A DNA stretch of 45,046 bases from a virus, in the IMG/VR virus record IMGVR_UViG_3300025896_000004, positions 1 to 45,046 of that record, one strand, 5' to 3'. The position numbers were made by a program, and so were the translations under genes. The notes below the pieces were generated by a model, which saw only the letters and a list, made by a program, of their open reading frames with translations, was not told where the DNA came from and searched no databases. Positions 30,547 to 39,102 of the stretch are shown piece after piece (position 1 is the first letter of the stretch; each line of letters opens with the position of its first letter).

Positions 30547-30598
30547 GTCGAGTGTCATCGATTCAGTAGCGATCGTCATCGAATCGATAGCACTCGAC
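30547..30598. terminator. Long hairpin after the tail-fibre operon
   Basis: Bases 30547-30564 and 30581-30598 pair over 18 positions with two adjacent mismatches; the loop is 16 bases. It lies 24 bases after the stop of the glycine-rich fibre gene. On the minus strand GTTTTC follows about ten bases later. It probably ends the late operon; an operator role for the promoter just downstream is also possible. Confidence 0.6.
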
Positions 30599-30621
30599 GA
30601 CGATACAGCTACTTCCGTTGT

Positions 30622-31689
30622 TTACTTGATGTAGTAGACGATCACGATCCCCGTTCCGCCGTTGCCGCCGTTGTTACCGGTTCCGGATCCCGGGCCGTTA
30701 CCACCGCCACCGCCACCGCCCGCAGATCTTCCGCCGGCGGATCCTGCGCCGGCTTGCCCGTTGTTACCACCATCGCCGCCTTCACCGCCGGATCCGTATC
30801 CGGCGCCACCGCCACCGCCACCGCCGCCAGTGTTCGTGCCCCCGCCTTTGTTACCGGTTCCGCCAGTAGCGTAGCGGCCGCGCGTTCCTGAGATGCTGAC
30901 GTTGCCGAAGCCGCCGGCGCCACCTGCGCCGCCCGAGCAGTATTCACCCATCGTTCCCCAGCCGCCGGATCCGCCGGCGCCACCTGCGCCGCCAGCGACC
31001 CCCGGGCTTCCGCCGGCCGCGCCCGCGACCGTAAACAAGTTCGAGAAGCTCGAGGATCCACCGCTGCTACCGGCAAAGCCGTTCGATGCAGATCCGCCGG
31101 TTCCAAAGCCGCCGCCGGTGCCGACGGTGATCGAGTACGCTGTGCCCGGCGTAACTTCGACGAATGTGAAGACGGGCTGACAGCCAGCCCCACCGCCACC
31201 ACCGCCAGAGTCGACAGCCGATCCAGAGTCAGCGCCACCACCGCCACCACCGCCACCGCCCGCCATCAGGAGACCAATGCGGAAGACGCCAGCAGGACAT
31301 GTCCACGTCTGGTTAGAGGTGAATGTCTGCGCGACGAAGTTGTGCGTGCCTGGCGCCATGAATGCACCATCGAAGCCCGCGGGGATGATCTTCGCAACGG
31401 TTGTCGAGCCGATCTTGAAGAGCATCGCGCCGGCGGTTGCCGACGGATCCCCGAAGATCTCAACCGCGGCCGTGGTCGTAGACGATCGCAAGTCGATGCC
31501 ATCAAGGAAGGCCGTCTTCCATCGGTGCTCGCTCGAGCCCAGGTTGTGAGTCAGGTGCGATGCCGACGCCGTGTTCACGTTGATCGGGAGAAGCGTGCCG
31601 CGATAGTTGTTGAAGTTGTCGTTCACTTCACTCGAGCGCGCCTTCGTTCCCGCCTGGAACGTGTTGTATGTGGTTATGGTATCTGGCAT
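30622..31689 (-). CDS. Glycine-rich tail fibre/adhesin
   Basis: A 355-residue protein. Residues 1-75 form a module shared with the fibre gene at 33803-34522 (SSEVNDNFNNYRG, LGSSEHRWKTAFLDG). Residues 128-150 (TFTSNQTWTCPAGVFRIGLL) start the glycine-rich domain typical of phage adhesins, followed by about 200 residues of Gly-rich turns that likely form polyglycine-II helices, as in T2-type gp38. Loops between Gly tracts would contact the receptor. It is the last late gene, a usual position for a host-range determinant. AGGGGGG precedes ATG 31689. Confidence 0.88.
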   Translation of the reverse strand: MPDTITTYNTFQAGTKARSSEVNDNFNNYRGTLLPINVNTASASHLTHNLGSSEHRWKTAFLDGIDLRSSTTTAAVEIFGDPSATAGAMLFKIGSTTVAKIIPAGFDGAFMAPGTHNFVAQTFTSNQTWTCPAGVFRIGLLMAGGGGGGGGGADSGSAVDSGGGGGGAGCQPVFTFVEVTPGTAYSITVGTGGGFGTGGSASNGFAGSSGGSSSFSNLFTVAGAAGGSPGVAGGAGGAGGSGGWGTMGEYCSGGAGGAGGFGNVSISGTRGRYATGGTGNKGGGTNTGGGGGGGGAGYGSGGEGGDGGNNGQAGAGSAGGRSAGGGGGGGNGPGSGTGNNGGNGGTGIVIVYYIK

Positions 31690-31698
31690 CGTGCCCCC

Positions 31699-33801
31699 CT
31701 ATTGAAGTCGTTCTGCGCTGAATTTAGCTGTGAGCCTCGCGTTCGCGGCCGTCGTGAGATTGCAGAAGCTCGAGAGATATACGGTCACGTCTTTAGTTAC
31801 ACGAACGATGACCGGCGGCGCAGCCAAAGTTCCGCCGGCACTCGCTGGCGAGTTTATATAAGCATCAAGGCCAGTGGTGCCATCTGTCCCGATCTGCGTG
31901 AGAACGGTCAACCCTGACAGCGTCGTGAGCAGCGCGGGGATCGAGGCTGAATCACCACCGTTCGCGCCATAGTAACCCACTCCGAGAGTCGTATATGCGG
32001 GCGAAGATCCAGAGTTCCCAAAGAGAACGACACCGGTGAGGCGCCAGGTTCCGGGCGTTAACGTGAGAGAGTTGCCACTGTACGCGTGATACCGGCCGTC
32101 CGCACTCGGGGTCTTAACCGATGAAGTTGTGCTCAGGATCTCGAATGTGCCGTACGTGCCGAAGTGCTTCTCCGGCTGAGACATCTCGATGTCGAGCTTC
32201 GTGTATCGAATAGTCGCATCGGCGAAGACCTCGTACGATGTGTCGGCTGAGGATTGAATGTACAGCTCTATGTAGTCGTTCACCGCAAGCTCAAGAGATG
32301 CGCTGACCTCAATCGACGGTGAGTTCGATCCGATATAGCGAGTTGCGATCGCAGAGCCGTTCTTGTAGATGCGCAGATACCAGAATTCGTCGGACCCGGC
32401 ATTGATGGTCGCCGCACCGGTGATGTTGTAGCGTCCGGCCTTCTTGACCACGTATCGGTTGTTCGACGAATCGAACCCGCTCATGTTGTCGGTGGTCGGA
32501 GTGGTCGGCCAGGTGATCTTCGTTGCCGACGTAGAAGCCACGGCCTGATTAGAAGTCTTGTATGTGGAGAACTTCGCAAGATTGAGCAGCCGTTCGGACG
32601 TGCTCGTGAGCGCAGTCTCCTTCCAGCCGTTGACGATCCACTTTGCCTTGAAAGAGATTGAGTCGCCGCTCGCCCAGGTGTGCGGAGTCGTTGAACTGAT
32701 CGAGTTCAAACTGTCGAGCGTGATCTCGATATTCGTGCCAGCGAAATAAGCGAAGCCGTTGTCGATCGAGGTGCCGGCGTCGCGCAAGATCACGTCAGTG
32801 CCGAACAGGTATCGCTGCGAACTTCCGGTCGAATAGATTGTAGTATCGGGAGTGTATGCCGCCGGGATTGTGATCGTGAAGGCGCCGGACTGCGCGCCGG
32901 TGTACGTGACGAGACCCTCTACGAAGAGCCACTTGCCGTCACGCGTGAGGTTGACCGAGGTCGTTGCGTTGCCTTGGTTGTCGGCCCACGCCTCGGTTCC
33001 CAGGTCGACAGCGTACGGTGTCGGGTGAACGGTCTCGGGTCCCGCCCGGATGTTGTCGATATAAACGCTATACGCGGTCGCGCTCGAGGTCGCGATGTGC
33101 CAGACAAGCCGATAGTCGTCGTTGTTCTGAGTGGTGAAGAAGACGCCGATGAATCGGCCGGGCGTCGTCGATGCGAGAAGCCCGCCGTTCTCGGTGTTCA
33201 ACACGCTCAGAAGCGTAGTGCCATCCTTGTCATACACGAATAGCACGATGTCGTTCGCAACGTATCCAGACGTCGTCATGTAGTCGAACGAGATCACGAC
33301 GGCCTTCGAGCCGTTCAGCTCGTCCTGCGGATCGACGCTGAAGTCATAACTGCAGCCTTCACCCTGTTCGTTAGAGGCCGGCTTGTCGATCTTCAGCGAT
33401 CCCGTTCCGCGCAGCACCTGGCCGGCGGTTGTCGTGCGCGTGCACGTAGAGGTCGCCGAGCCGCCAGTTCCATCGGCCGGCGTTGCGGCCGCAGCGTCAG
33501 CATAGGCGACATAACCAGTCGCCGAACTCTCGATGTCGGTGTTGTCTTCCAGATAGTTGATGCCGCCGGATCCGCCGCCGCCGGCGATCAGTTCCCACGC
33601 AGCATTCGCGGTCGAGTACTTCTTCAGGTTGCCATCGGCCGAGTCGATGCGCAGCTCACCGTTCGCGCCGGTGCTCGGCAACGTGCCCGGACGAATACGG
33701 ACCCAGTCGAAGGTTGAACCGGCGGCCGCACCGATCAAGAAGATCGTCAAGAAGAACAGCAGTCCGAGCCTGTTCTGATTCATCCAGCTACGCATATACA
33801 C
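31699..33801 (-). CDS. Tail fibre/receptor-binding protein with N-terminal signal-like segment
   Basis: A 700-residue protein. Residues 10-28 (RLGLLFFLTIFLIGAAAG) look like a signal peptide or membrane anchor. Then come a short strand module (GELRIDSADGNLKKYS), a beta-sandwich domain of about 190 residues beginning INYLEDNTDIESSATGY, common in phage tail proteins and probably carbohydrate-binding, a second beta region, and a C1q/TNF-like trimeric domain (about 465-540, KKAGRYNITGAATINAG, LRIYKNGSAIA). A virion fibre does not need secretion, so the signal-like start is odd. Position among fibre genes supports receptor binding. Confidence 0.82.
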   Translation of the reverse strand: MYMRSWMNQNRLGLLFFLTIFLIGAAAGSTFDWVRIRPGTLPSTGANGELRIDSADGNLKKYSTANAAWELIAGGGGSGGINYLEDNTDIESSATGYVAYADAAAATPADGTGGSATSTCTRTTTAGQVLRGTGSLKIDKPASNEQGEGCSYDFSVDPQDELNGSKAVVISFDYMTTSGYVANDIVLFVYDKDGTTLLSVLNTENGGLLASTTPGRFIGVFFTTQNNDDYRLVWHIATSSATAYSVYIDNIRAGPETVHPTPYAVDLGTEAWADNQGNATTSVNLTRDGKWLFVEGLVTYTGAQSGAFTITIPAAYTPDTTIYSTGSSQRYLFGTDVILRDAGTSIDNGFAYFAGTNIEITLDSLNSISSTTPHTWASGDSISFKAKWIVNGWKETALTSTSERLLNLAKFSTYKTSNQAVASTSATKITWPTTPTTDNMSGFDSSNNRYVVKKAGRYNITGAATINAGSDEFWYLRIYKNGSAIATRYIGSNSPSIEVSASLELAVNDYIELYIQSSADTSYEVFADATIRYTKLDIEMSQPEKHFGTYGTFEILSTTSSVKTPSADGRYHAYSGNSLTLTPGTWRLTGVVLFGNSGSSPAYTTLGVGYYGANGGDSASIPALLTTLSGLTVLTQIGTDGTTGLDAYINSPASAGGTLAAPPVIVRVTKDVTVYLSSFCNLTTAANARLTAKFSAERLQ

Positions 33802-33802
33802 C

Positions 33803-34522
33803 TCACGGCAAGATTGATGTTTTAACCCAGACGGTCAGTTGACCTTGTGTCAGTGCAGATAGATTAGCGCCCACCGCTTCGACTGTCCACGCAACCGCGG
33901 TCGTCGCTCCCATGTTCTGCAGATCAAAGTCCTGGCCGGCGAAGAAGGCCGTGTTCGTCACGGCTTGCTTGATGTCGAAGCCCGAGACCCAGCGATCGCG
34001 CTCGGTTGCAAGACCCACTTTGAACGTCAGCGCGGTGATCGAACCCGCGGTCGAAGTGAAGTCCGTCGTATGCTTCACAACATATGCTTCTATGATCTCG
34101 CGCGGGTTCAGGTTGAATAGAGTGCCGGTGTTCGTGAGGCCGGCCGTCGAGAATGCGCCCGAGGTCATCAGGAACTTCTTCCAGCCACCGCCCGGGCCGA
34201 TAGGCAAGTCCTCGCCGGCGCTGTTACGCGCAACGATCAGACCTTCCTTGTTCCAGATGTGATACGACCCGGAAGACGGTGTCACGTTCGCGGTCATGGA
34301 GAGTGAATCGAGAGAGATGCCGTCATCGATGAACGCTGACTTCCAGCGGTGCCCTTCGGATCCGAGGTTGTATGCGCCATCGACCGCGGCCGCGCCCAGG
34401 GATCCATCGATCGGAAGGAAGTTGCCTCGGATCGCCGAGAAGTTCTCGTTCATCTTCGCACTCTCGATCACGGTGCGAGTCACGAACACATTGAAGGCGG
34501 TGATAGTATTAGAACTCGGCAT
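33803..34522 (-). CDS. Tail fibre protein, paralogous N-terminus
   Basis: A 239-residue protein whose first 75 residues (MNENFSAIRGNFLPIDG, LGSEGHRWKSAFIDDG) are similar to the start of the glycine-rich fibre. Both probably use this part to dock on the tail tip. The C-terminal 140 residues are beta-rich without a known family (TAGSITALTFKVGLATERDR). It lies between tail-tip and main fibre genes. Confidence 0.78.
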   Translation of the reverse strand: MPSSNTITAFNVFVTRTVIESAKMNENFSAIRGNFLPIDGSLGAAAVDGAYNLGSEGHRWKSAFIDDGISLDSLSMTANVTPSSGSYHIWNKEGLIVARNSAGEDLPIGPGGGWKKFLMTSGAFSTAGLTNTGTLFNLNPREIIEAYVVKHTTDFTSTAGSITALTFKVGLATERDRWVSGFDIKQAVTNTAFFAGQDFDLQNMGATTAVAWTVEAVGANLSALTQGQLTVWVKTSILP

Positions 34523-34524
34523 CG

Positions 34525-35928
34525 TTACGTCTCCCTTGCTGTGATCTTAGTATCGAGCTTGTCGAGATCGAGTTCAATCTGCACGATCTTCATCTCTTCC
34601 TGATTCAAGTAGAACGAGTCGCCGATCGCGAGATCCCAGACTAGATCATCGGATAGGATCGCGGTGCCGGTATCACCCCAGTTGTTTAGATCCCAGAGCG
34701 ACTCTTCGGCCGCCTGCGAGGGGTCGTAGTTGACCGAGATCTTGTCGCTGACATTTAGCCCGGGCAAGAACACGGTCGTCATCTTCACTTCACGCTTCAA
34801 GGCGTTGACGTTGTCGTAGATGTTCTGCGCGAGGATCTGCGCCGTAGTTGCGCTCGGGATCCAGTAGTTCGCGATCTCCAGCGTGCGGTGCCCGTAGATC
34901 CATGGGGAGCTCAATCCCGACACGGTCAGGGAAGTCTCCACGATCGCGTACGAGGTCGTGGTGTCTTCCTTCGACCACTGCACACTCACGCGCGAGTAGT
35001 ACTTCGAGAACTTGCGGCCGAACTGATCGATCGACTTGATCGAGTGACCCCACTCTCGGCTGACGGATCCGAGCCCGTGGAACTCATAGGCGGCCGTCGA
35101 AGTAACCGCATCCTTGTCGCGGAAGTAGAACTGTCCATCGCCAGAGACGAAGCACACGAAGTCCTCGGCTTCCGCCAGGCGCTCGAGCACTTCCCAGGTG
35201 TTCATGCTGATGATGTCCTGCGCGGTCGAGGTATTGAGCTGCGTGTAAATAGAAGTAGTAGATTGTATGTTCCATGCCGCCGTCGTGTCGTTCAGGAAGG
35301 GCCTGAACAAGAAGTTGCCGGCGCCGTCGGTCTGATCGCGGAGCAGCTCGCAGAACTGCGAAGCGGTCAGGCCCGTAGAGGTGAAGCCGGTTAGGTTGCG
35401 CGCCGGGAAGGACCTAAAGACCTCGAGGATCGGCATCACCGTGAGCGCCACCTCGTACTTATCCGAGAACATGATGTCGCCGCTGATGATCCCGGTGAAG
35501 ATCACCGGACGCAGATCGAAGGTGTCGGCCGGGTCATCCCAGTGAGCGACATCCCACTGAACGCCAGGCGTCTCGCCCACATTCCAGATACCGTCTTCGC
35601 CGAGTTCCTTCTCGCTGTAGCCGGCTTCAATGCGAAGCAAGGTGCGTTGCTGAGATGCGTATCCATACCAGAACGAGCGCGTGTCGTCCTCGGCCAGATA
35701 CGAGCCGTCTTCGTTGTTAACGGTCATGTTGAGCGAGTTGAAGTTGAACTTCGAGTAGCGATCGGCATCGACCGATTGAACCACGCGGCCCCAGCGCTTC
35801 ACGTCGTCAGTGATCTCTTGCCACTCTGACTCGAAGATGCCGGTCGAGAGCATGCGCTTCACATAGGCCCGTCGGAACACCGAGGACTTATCGCGCACAA
35901 CCTGCTTCTTGAGTGACTCTGGTATCAC
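34525..35928 (-). CDS. Tail tip/hub protein
   Basis: A 467-residue protein downstream of the tape measure and the probable distal tail gene. It is beta-rich with many Trp and Asp residues; the middle part (ASQFCELLRDQTDG, TWEVLERLAEAEDFVCFVSG, GQFYFRDKD) resembles hub proteins, in which a domain reads out a short sequence of helix and strands repeated in gp27/gpD-type folds. It likely closes the tail tube and carries the fibres. Assignment rests on order and general resemblance. Confidence 0.72.
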   Translation of the reverse strand: MIPESLKKQVVRDKSSVFRRAYVKRMLSTGIFESEWQEITDDVKRWGRVVQSVDADRYSKFNFNSLNMTVNNEDGSYLAEDDTRSFWYGYASQQRTLLRIEAGYSEKELGEDGIWNVGETPGVQWDVAHWDDPADTFDLRPVIFTGIISGDIMFSDKYEVALTVMPILEVFRSFPARNLTGFTSTGLTASQFCELLRDQTDGAGNFLFRPFLNDTTAAWNIQSTTSIYTQLNTSTAQDIISMNTWEVLERLAEAEDFVCFVSGDGQFYFRDKDAVTSTAAYEFHGLGSVSREWGHSIKSIDQFGRKFSKYYSRVSVQWSKEDTTTSYAIVETSLTVSGLSSPWIYGHRTLEIANYWIPSATTAQILAQNIYDNVNALKREVKMTTVFLPGLNVSDKISVNYDPSQAAEESLWDLNNWGDTGTAILSDDLVWDLAIGDSFYLNQEEMKIVQIELDLDKLDTKITARET

Positions 35929-36698
35929 GTCGGCGTCTCCCTCAGGCGGATCATTCCCTCAAAGCCGGCCGCCGGTGAGTTGTCGCTGTGCTTATAGAAG
36001 TCGAAGTCACCTTCCCATACGCAGGGGAAGATCATCTCATCCCAGGCTGTCATGGTCGGGAAGGCTACGAAGACGAAGCTGTCGTCGCGATCGTGGATGT
36101 CGCGAAGCTCTTCCCTGAACTCGCGCGACACGTACTTGATCTTAACATCGGCGTAGCGCTTGATCGACTTGCGGTTGATCTTAATGCCGCCGTCAGACAT
36201 CTTGTGAACGACCTCGTCGCTGTCCAGGCGGGGCGTGTAGCCCGAAGCCGCCGGCACCTTCTCGAAGTCCACGAGGTCTTTGCCCACGTACAAGTAGCCG
36301 ATCGCCTTCTCTGAGTTAGCGAGCTGCGTCTTCTTCATCTCTATCGTGATCGACGTACACTGCACCTCGGTGGTGCGGAAGAACATCGCAGTCTCGCTGT
36401 TCGTTGCGAAGTCGGTCACGGTGGTGGCGCCTTCTTGAATAGCGAACGTGTTCGCGGTGACGCCGTTGTAGTACATCTTGAACTCTTTGAGGTTCATCGC
36501 GCAAAGAGCCAGCCGGCTGACCGGCATCGTCTCGTCGAAGCTGATCGTCATCACCGAGGTGGCCGAGTCGTCGTTGTAGTTCTGCGAGATCCACTGGCGG
36601 GTCTCGTCGCGATCCATGACCCGCTCAGCCAGCAGCGTGTTCGAGTTCACCGCGAACTGCGTCGACGTCTGCAAGTAGTTCTTCTCTAGGAACTCCAT
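35925..36698 (-). CDS. Probable distal tail/baseplate protein
   Basis: A 257-residue beta-rich protein immediately after the tape measure, with a galactose-binding-like first half (MTISFDETMPVSRLALC, NLKEFKMYYNG, SITIEMKKTQ) recalling discoidin-type folds. It likely forms a ring at the tail end or binds surface glycans. Start ATG 36698 overlaps the tape-measure stop; GAGGGGG is upstream. Confidence 0.7.
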   Translation of the reverse strand: MEFLEKNYLQTSTQFAVNSNTLLAERVMDRDETRQWISQNYNDDSATSVMTISFDETMPVSRLALCAMNLKEFKMYYNGVTANTFAIQEGATTVTDFATNSETAMFFRTTEVQCTSITIEMKKTQLANSEKAIGYLYVGKDLVDFEKVPAASGYTPRLDSDEVVHKMSDGGIKINRKSIKRYADVKIKYVSREFREELRDIHDRDDSFVFVAFPTMTAWDEMIFPCVWEGDFDFYKHSDNSPAAGFEGMIRLRETPT

Positions 36699-38494
36699 TA
36701 AATGACCCCCTCGTCGAACGATACGCTCTCGTTACGCTGACGTAGCTTGAGCAGCTCTCTGTCGATCTTGATCGCGAACTCGCGCGCCTGCTCGTCGTTG
36801 CCCAGAACCGGGCCAGTGAACACGACGCTGACGCCGCCCCCACCACCGCCCAGGCCACTGTTCGGGTCGAAGTCGTCGGGCAAGGGGATGACGGCTTCTG
36901 CGCGTCCGCCCTCACCGATCGTCGCGTTGATCCCGCCATGTACGGCCGGCACGATACCGCCCTCGGCGAGCTTGATGCCCGACACGCGCGCGGCCTGAAC
37001 CGCCATCGCTGCGCCCACGAGCCCCGCGGCCGCGAAGTTGAACGGCGGCGGGAATGCGCTCAATGCCTTTGCGATCGCCACCGGCGTCTCAATCGCGATC
37101 TGCGTGAGAGCTGCGGCCTTCCCGATCGCGGCCAGTACTGAGTTGTTAGACGACTGCATCGTTGCGATCGTGTTCAAGGTCGCCTGCTGATCCTGTTCGC
37201 GTTGCTTATCCAGCACCTTCTGCTGTTCCACGCGCATCGCCTGGCGCTGCAGATCGACCATGTCGGAGCGCTGCTTGACGAGCTTCATCTTGTTCTGATG
37301 GTTCTCTTCCGCCTTGATCTTCTCGTCCAGGAAGCGGATCTGAGTCGCAAGCTTCTGCGCCTCGGTCATCGACTCCATCTCTTGTTCTACAAGCCGGCGG
37401 TTCTGATCCTCGATCTCCTGCTGCAGCTTCTTCTCGTCCATGACCATCTTGTGCTCGTCGGCGATCACGGCCTTGCGCTCGTTAGAGGCGCGCATCAGCT
37501 CTTCTTCTTTGAGCAGGTTGCCTTCTTTAGTAGCGAGATAGTTCATGTCCATCTCTTGAAGGCGCGCCATCGTACGCTCGGAAGTCGCGGCCCAGTCGTC
37601 CATCGAGATCTTGACGATGTCCTTTGCGTTCTGCCATGCGGCCTTGAAGTTGCCCTGCACCATGTTCGTGACAGCTTCGGCGATCCCGCCGAGCACCGTG
37701 CCGGCAACGCCGCCGAGCTTCTCGAGCAGCCCGCTGAACACGACCACGATCGAAGAGAGTGTGTGGAAGCCGAGGCCGATTGAATCGACGAGCGAGCCCC
37801 CCATGTTCATCGCATTGAAGAGACCCATCACCGCTTGCGCGGCCGCGGTGAACCCGGGCGCGATCCGCTGACCGACGTTCTCCAGGAAGTCCGACCACTG
37901 GTTCTTCATCTGCTCGATCGAGCCGAGACCTTGAGCCATAGCCGCGGCCTGGCCGCCGAACTTCCCATTGAGTGCTTCGATCACGTTCGCGAGCTGCTGC
38001 GTCTTATCCTTCGACATCTGCACTTCGATGCCGTAGCGCTGAAGCGCATTCGTCTCCGACGCGATCGACTTGCCCACGAGCTGCGATGCCGTATCGAGAT
38101 CCATGCCCTTTGCGGCCGCCAGATCCAGCGTTGCTTGCACAAGCTCCTGAGTGACCTCACGTTGCCCGACGAACGCCTGCAGCGTCGCTTGCGCGGCTTG
38201 AATCTGCTCGTCGCCGAAGGTTGTGACCTTCTGAAGCGATGCCGCCATCTCGTCGTACTTGCCTTTGAGTTCGGTGGTGTACACACCTTGCTGCACCATC
38301 GCTTGCGCGAGCTGATTCGACGCAAGCTCCTGCTCGCGCCAGGACTTCAATGCCAGATAGCCGAAGCCCAGGACCGCGGCGCCGGCGGCCGCGATCAGCG
38401 TGGTCATGTTCGTGAACTTGTCACTGATCTCGTCGAGAACTTCTTCGCCGGCCTTCTTGATCCTGAGGAGTAGCGTTGCTTCCTGCTGTGCCAT
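36698..38494 (-). CDS. Tape-measure protein
   Basis: A 598-residue, strongly helical protein. Residues 25-50 are hydrophobic (LIAAAGAAVLGFGYLALK), as are parts of 225-290; a long coiled coil rich in Gln, Glu and Lys spans about 330-440. The C-terminus has the typical KLAEGGIVPAVHGGINATIGE, GGRAEAVIPL motif of tape measures. Its length would correspond to a tail of roughly 90 nm if fully helical (1.5 angstrom per residue). It follows the G/GT chaperones. GGGAG precedes ATG 38494. Confidence 0.92.
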   Translation of the reverse strand: MAQQEATLLLRIKKAGEEVLDEISDKFTNMTTLIAAAGAAVLGFGYLALKSWREQELASNQLAQAMVQQGVYTTELKGKYDEMAASLQKVTTFGDEQIQAAQATLQAFVGQREVTQELVQATLDLAAAKGMDLDTASQLVGKSIASETNALQRYGIEVQMSKDKTQQLANVIEALNGKFGGQAAAMAQGLGSIEQMKNQWSDFLENVGQRIAPGFTAAAQAVMGLFNAMNMGGSLVDSIGLGFHTLSSIVVVFSGLLEKLGGVAGTVLGGIAEAVTNMVQGNFKAAWQNAKDIVKISMDDWAATSERTMARLQEMDMNYLATKEGNLLKEEELMRASNERKAVIADEHKMVMDEKKLQQEIEDQNRRLVEQEMESMTEAQKLATQIRFLDEKIKAEENHQNKMKLVKQRSDMVDLQRQAMRVEQQKVLDKQREQDQQATLNTIATMQSSNNSVLAAIGKAAALTQIAIETPVAIAKALSAFPPPFNFAAAGLVGAAMAVQAARVSGIKLAEGGIVPAVHGGINATIGEGGRAEAVIPLPDDFDPNSGLGGGGGGVSVVFTGPVLGNDEQAREFAIKIDRELLKLRQRNESVSFDEGVI

Positions 38495-38704
38495 CTATCG
38501 ACGTCTCCCTTGCATGCGCGCGCGATCCGCGGCCTTCTTCTGCGCCTTGTACTCCTCGTTCGTGCCCAGTCGGAATACGAGCAGGTCGAACTGCAGGTCG
38601 GCGATTGATCTGTTCTTGATCTCTGAGGGAAGTTTACCATAGCGCTGTGCGAGTCTGTCGAGTTCGACGAGCTTGCCCCGCGCCAGTTGTCTAGTGTCTA
38701 GAGT
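38495..38704 (-). CDS. Tail-assembly chaperone GT extension (-1 frameshift product)
   Basis: After the A9 run of gene G, the -1 frame is open for 69 codons, from ACT 38704 to TAG 38495, ending just before the tape-measure start. It encodes TLDTRQLARGKLVELDRLAQ and continues through LPSEIKNRSIADLQFDLLVF to a basic end (RARMQGRRR). It has no good start of its own, and otherwise the 200 bases between G and tape measure would be empty. A G-GT fusion of 202 residues fits the lambda-like scheme, in which GT binds tape measure and tail-tube subunits. Confidence 0.85.
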   Translation of the reverse strand, partial: TLDTRQLARGKLVELDRLAQRYGKLPSEIKNRSIADLQFDLLVFRLGTNEEYKAQKKAADRARMQGRRR

Positions 38705-39102
38705 TTTTTTTTACCGTTCGCGTACGCCATGATCTGAACGTACAGGTCATTCGCCAGACCCATGTCTGTGAAGAGATGCTCTACGGGGATGGCCGCGGGA
38801 TCCGCCGGCTGATCTTTGCTGATCTCCCTGACTATCTTCGGATGCACAACGGCGTTCACGAAGACGTCGCGGAAGTGCGCGCGCATCTTCTTGACGGTCG
38901 AGTCGCTGAGTTGACCTTCGCCCTTCACCTGCTTCTTGTACTCGTCGTAGTACTGAAGCATCACTTGTGAGCCATCCAGATAGTCGAGGGGGGAGATCTT
39001 CTTGATCGTGAAGACCACGCCGTGCACGCGCACTTTGCGGGTCTCGTTGAGGACCGCGCCTAGATCGCGGCCCCGGAATAGGCGGGATAGGAAGCTGATC
39101 AT
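38698..39102 (-). CDS. Tail-assembly chaperone G
   Basis: A 134-residue protein, MISFLSRLFRGRDLGAVLNE onward, ending NGKKKL at a stop directly after nine A residues. It lies between the tail-tube and tape-measure genes, the fixed position of gene G-type chaperones. The final AAA AAA AAA codons form the slippery site. It overlaps the tail-tube stop. The protein would keep tape measure soluble until tube assembly. Confidence 0.85.
   Translation of the reverse strand: MISFLSRLFRGRDLGAVLNETRKVRVHGVVFTIKKISPLDYLDGSQVMLQYYDEYKKQVKGEGQLSDSTVKKMRAHFRDVFVNAVVHPKIVREISKDQPADPAAIPVEHLFTDMGLANDLYVQIMAYANGKKKL
38704..38712 (-). promoter_or_regulatory. Programmed -1 frameshift site (A9)
   Basis: Nine consecutive A residues on the minus strand contain the heptamer A AAA AAA in the right phase, followed one codon later by the zero-frame TAG. 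Slipping back one base joins G to the GT frame. Confidence 0.82.

Noticed and set aside
30662-31180. Two Pro-rich plus-strand frames
   Set aside because: They are the complement of the Gly tracts of the tail fibre gene: GGX codons on one strand read as CCX on the other.
38404-38640. Minus-strand frame beginning MVNFPQRSRTDQS
   Set aside because: It is a Ser/Arg-rich shadow frame that overlaps both the GT extension and the tape-measure start. The GT frame explains the gap better.
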